Translations under genes and position numbers: made by a program
Source: Nitrospira sp.
GTDB taxonomy: Bacteria; Nitrospirota; Nitrospiria; Nitrospirales; Nitrospiraceae
Assembly: GCA_022226935.1 (NCBI GenBank)
Contig: CP092081.1
Span: 3,554,982-3,618,981 of the forward strand
Length of the DNA stretch: 64,000 nucleotides
Direction: 5' to 3'
In this document: piece after piece, positions 61,789-64,000 of the stretch
Position numbering within the stretch: position 1 is the stretch's first letter
How the letters are laid out: every line of letters begins with the position of its first letter
Notes under the pieces: model-generated
Told to the model about the DNA's origin: nothing
Database searches by the model: none
What the model saw: the letters and a program-made list of their open reading frames with translations, nothing else

Positions 61789-64000
61789 ATGGATACGTTG
61801 ACTCGAGTCAGCATGCGGAACACCCCTTTCAGCCATGTTTCCTTGATCCTGACCATTGGCTTGATGCCTTTCTTGAGCGGTTATACGTTCCACGTCAATA
61901 GCGTGACGGATCTACCGGATTCCAACCCAGGCGATCATATATGCGAAGGGGTGGGCACCGGCGGCGGGTGCACCTTGCGCGCAGCAATAATGGAATCGAT
62001 CTCAACACGCGGCATCGACACGATTGACGTCCCCAGCGGGCTCTACATCTTGGATCCAAGCCGAGGCCCTCTCGTGATCACTGATGAGGTGAAGATTGAA
62101 GGCAGCAGTCCCGCTTCCACCGTGATTGAGGGCTGGGATAAAACACGCAGCACTCAGATACTCCGTGTGACACAAGGCGGATACCTCGTAGCCAATAATC
62201 TCACCCTCCAGCGGGGAGAAGCCTATGCAGGTGGAGGCATCGAGGTTCTCGACGGCGGAGCTGAGTTGAATAATGTCGTCATCCGTGACAACAGCTCTGT
62301 CCATGGTGGCGGCGGAATCTACATCGCCGAACGAGGAACAGTCCGGATGTGGCGTAGCAGCGTTCTGAGCAATTCCGGAGGCAATTTCGGAGGAGGAATT
62401 TTGAACGCTGGGGATCTGGGAGTGTTCGAGTCCACCATTGCGAACAATAGGGCCAATAGGGCCGGTGGAATACAAAACGATGGCAGATTGAACCTTCGCA
62501 ATTCGACCATAAGCGAGAACGTCGTACTCTCCACACTAGCGGGAACGGGAGGTATCTATCAGAACAATGTCGCGGTGCTGAACAACGTGACCATCACCGA
62601 CAATAGTGGTTTTGGAAATAACCCTGATAACCGTGGCGGTGGACTTCATGTCGTGAGTGGCACACTCACGGTGATCACAAACAGCATCATCGCAGGCAAT
62701 CATGGTAACGGGGGCCCGAATGATTGCGACGGGGCATTGAGTGTTGGCAGCAAGTACAATCTCATCCAAAATCCCAACGGCTGCACCATCCCCTCGCAAG
62801 GTGCTGAGACATTCCGCCTAAACGTCGATCCTCGACTAGCGCCATTGGCTGACAATGGCGGTCCAACACAGACCCATCTTCCACAACCAATACCGTCCCC
62901 TCCGACTATCTTTGACCCTACGGCTCATAGATTCACAGTGGTTACCGGCTGCGAGACACATGACCAGCGTGGCGTGACCCGATCTAGCAGCACAGGCCCC
63001 TGCGACATGGGTGCGGTTGAGATGACTCGTGCTGACTTTTCTATTACCCGGTTCATCCTTGTTAACGCAGCATCCGACAAAGACATACGTCCACTACGGC
63101 AGGGTGACAGCCTCGTGTTAGATCAACTTCCGCCTCAACTGTCCATCCGGGCAGAGATTGTGGGATCACTGGACGGAATAGACTTCGACTATGACGGAGT
63201 CCGGACAAGCAACACGAACGTCCCATACTCACTGGGCGGAGATACTGCCGGCGACTATGCGCCCTTTTCCTTTACAACCGGTTATCATCGTCTCACCGCT
63301 ACCCCATATGCATCTACGAGAGGCAGAAGAATCGAAGGCGTGGAACTGATGCTCGACTTCACAGTCCAACATACAGAGGGCGCGTCGAACACCTGGGAGA
63401 CCGGACACATCGAAATCATGAAACCGGCTCACAATCTCACCCTTGTAGACCCAACAACACCAAAACTCGTCCTCAATCAGAACAACGCCACAAATCTGCT
63501 GATCAGAACAGACGAAGGAACTTCACACCAGAGGGAAGTGACAGGGCTGATGTCAACGAACCTGAACACATTGATGGCAGACCTTGGCGTGCCCGTCGGC
63601 ACCCACACCGTCACGGCGCACGGTGATGTACCATGCTGGTATTGCACCGGCGGGACACGACATGTGAGGGCTTCACACACGTTCACGCTACTCCCCGCTG
63701 CCGCACCCTGTACCCGTACAGACGGCAATCTCGTGAGGACGATCCCCGCCTCTGGCATAACGGTAGGCCAACAGCCCGGTAGGCAGACGATTGCAACGCC
63801 GCTGCTCAATGGCACTGATTCCGTGCTAATTACTATCGACGACGCTCCCGACCTCCAACAGAACCAGATAAGGGTGGAACTGGATCTCAATCCGGATCAG
63901 GGCGTTGATTGGAACAAGGCGATCGAAGCCTGGGGTGCCTGTCGGACTGGTTCGCGGGTAGCTTTGGCAGAAGCATCTATGCAGGGAGGGTTCGGCGTGG
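61789..64000 (+). CDS. Large secreted CSLREA / choice-of-anchor-Q beta-helix protein, C-terminus outside window
   Basis: At least 737 codons are open to the right edge, with no stop. GGGAGG lies before the ATG. A signal peptide (VSLILTIGLMPFLSG) is followed by a CSLREA-type domain with FHVNSVTDLPDSNPGD and CTLRAAIMES (residues about 61-70). Right-handed parallel beta-helix repeats follow, about residues 90-300 (NNVVIRDNSSVHGGGGIYI, FGGGILNAGDLGVFESTIANN, NSTISEN). Then comes the choice-of-anchor-Q region (LADNGGPTQTHLPQP, CDMGAVE) at about 350-415 and further unidentified beta-rich domains. It is likely exported and may act as a surface adhesin. The C-terminal anchor cannot be seen. Confidence 0.85.
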   Translation, partial: MDTLTRVSMRNTPFSHVSLILTIGLMPFLSGYTFHVNSVTDLPDSNPGDHICEGVGTGGGCTLRAAIMESISTRGIDTIDVPSGLYILDPSRGPLVITDEVKIEGSSPASTVIEGWDKTRSTQILRVTQGGYLVANNLTLQRGEAYAGGGIEVLDGGAELNNVVIRDNSSVHGGGGIYIAERGTVRMWRSSVLSNSGGNFGGGILNAGDLGVFESTIANNRANRAGGIQNDGRLNLRNSTISENVVLSTLAGTGGIYQNNVAVLNNVTITDNSGFGNNPDNRGGGLHVVSGTLTVITNSIIAGNHGNGGPNDCDGALSVGSKYNLIQNPNGCTIPSQGAETFRLNVDPRLAPLADNGGPTQTHLPQPIPSPPTIFDPTAHRFTVVTGCETHDQRGVTRSSSTGPCDMGAVEMTRADFSITRFILVNAASDKDIRPLRQGDSLVLDQLPPQLSIRAEIVGSLDGIDFDYDGVRTSNTNVPYSLGGDTAGDYAPFSFTTGYHRLTATPYASTRGRRIEGVELMLDFTVQHTEGASNTWETGHIEIMKPAHNLTLVDPTTPKLVLNQNNATNLLIRTDEGTSHQREVTGLMSTNLNTLMADLGVPVGTHTVTAHGDVPCWYCTGGTRHVRASHTFTLLPAAAPCTRTDGNLVRTIPASGITVGQQPGRQTIATPLLNGTDSVLITIDDAPDLQQNQIRVELDLNPDQGVDWNKAIEAWGACRTGSRVALAEASMQGGFGV

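Overview
The window looks like one contig of a Gram-negative, aerobic, GC-rich bacterium. Gene content and order best fit the genus Nitrospira (Nitrospirota). The reasons are a heme operon running hemX-like/hemA/hemC/cobA-hemD, then hemB-ribF-tilS-hpt-ftsH; the run rplM-rpsI-argC-argJ-rpsB-tsf-pyrH-frr-alr; several cobalamin-type radical SAM genes; and a VPxP-CTERM (exosortase-type) protein. The genus is an inference from gene order and protein character. No nxr or rRNA marker lies in the window.

Region 1 (1-9.4 kb, minus strand) is a tightly packed tetrapyrrole and housekeeping operon. It makes glutamyl-tRNA reductase, hydroxymethylbilane synthase, uroporphyrinogen-III synthase fused to its C-methyltransferase, and porphobilinogen synthase, followed by ribF, tilS, hpt and the first codons of ftsH. 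Region 2 (9.5-24.7 kb) is mostly plus strand and core: a divergent RsmI-like methylase, TusA, a tRNA-Leu, tandem DUF151 nucleases, ribosomal proteins, arginine biosynthesis, the translation set rpsB-tsf-pyrH-frr and alanine racemase. A separate precorrin-2 dehydrogenase at 22.8 kb complements the cobA-hemD fusion for siroheme. Region 3 (24.8-32.3 kb) holds small redox genes (Rieske, [2Fe-2S] ferredoxin), moaB, a CBS-domain protein, an alcohol dehydrogenase and a PhzF protein. At least five copies of a dispersed palindromic repeat sit at the 3' ends of these genes.

Region 4 (30.7-36.4 kb) is a cluster of three radical SAM genes of unknown product with a small J-domain-like gene. Two of them are paralogues that appear to be cobalamin-binding and share an expanded CX4CX2C cluster motif. 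Region 5 (36.7-49.5 kb) is accessory. It carries a SIR2-STAND single-gene defence candidate of lower GC, a VPxP-CTERM protein, a cation symporter and a zone of decay. The decay zone includes a dead copy of a divergent SDR/catalase gene pair, a frameshifted small membrane protein and a more degraded relative of that protein.

Region 6 (49.5-64 kb) holds sugar-modification genes, a secreted Cam-type gamma-carbonic anhydrase, exonuclease III, a GH13 glucosidase, the intact SDR/catalase pair, several small hypotheticals, a persulfide dioxygenase, and the N-terminal 737 codons of a large secreted CSLREA/choice-of-anchor-Q beta-helix protein that runs off the end.

The strongest items for a second look are the duplicated-then-decayed SDR/catalase locus, the 3'-end palindromic repeat family, the SIR2-STAND gene and the radical SAM cluster.
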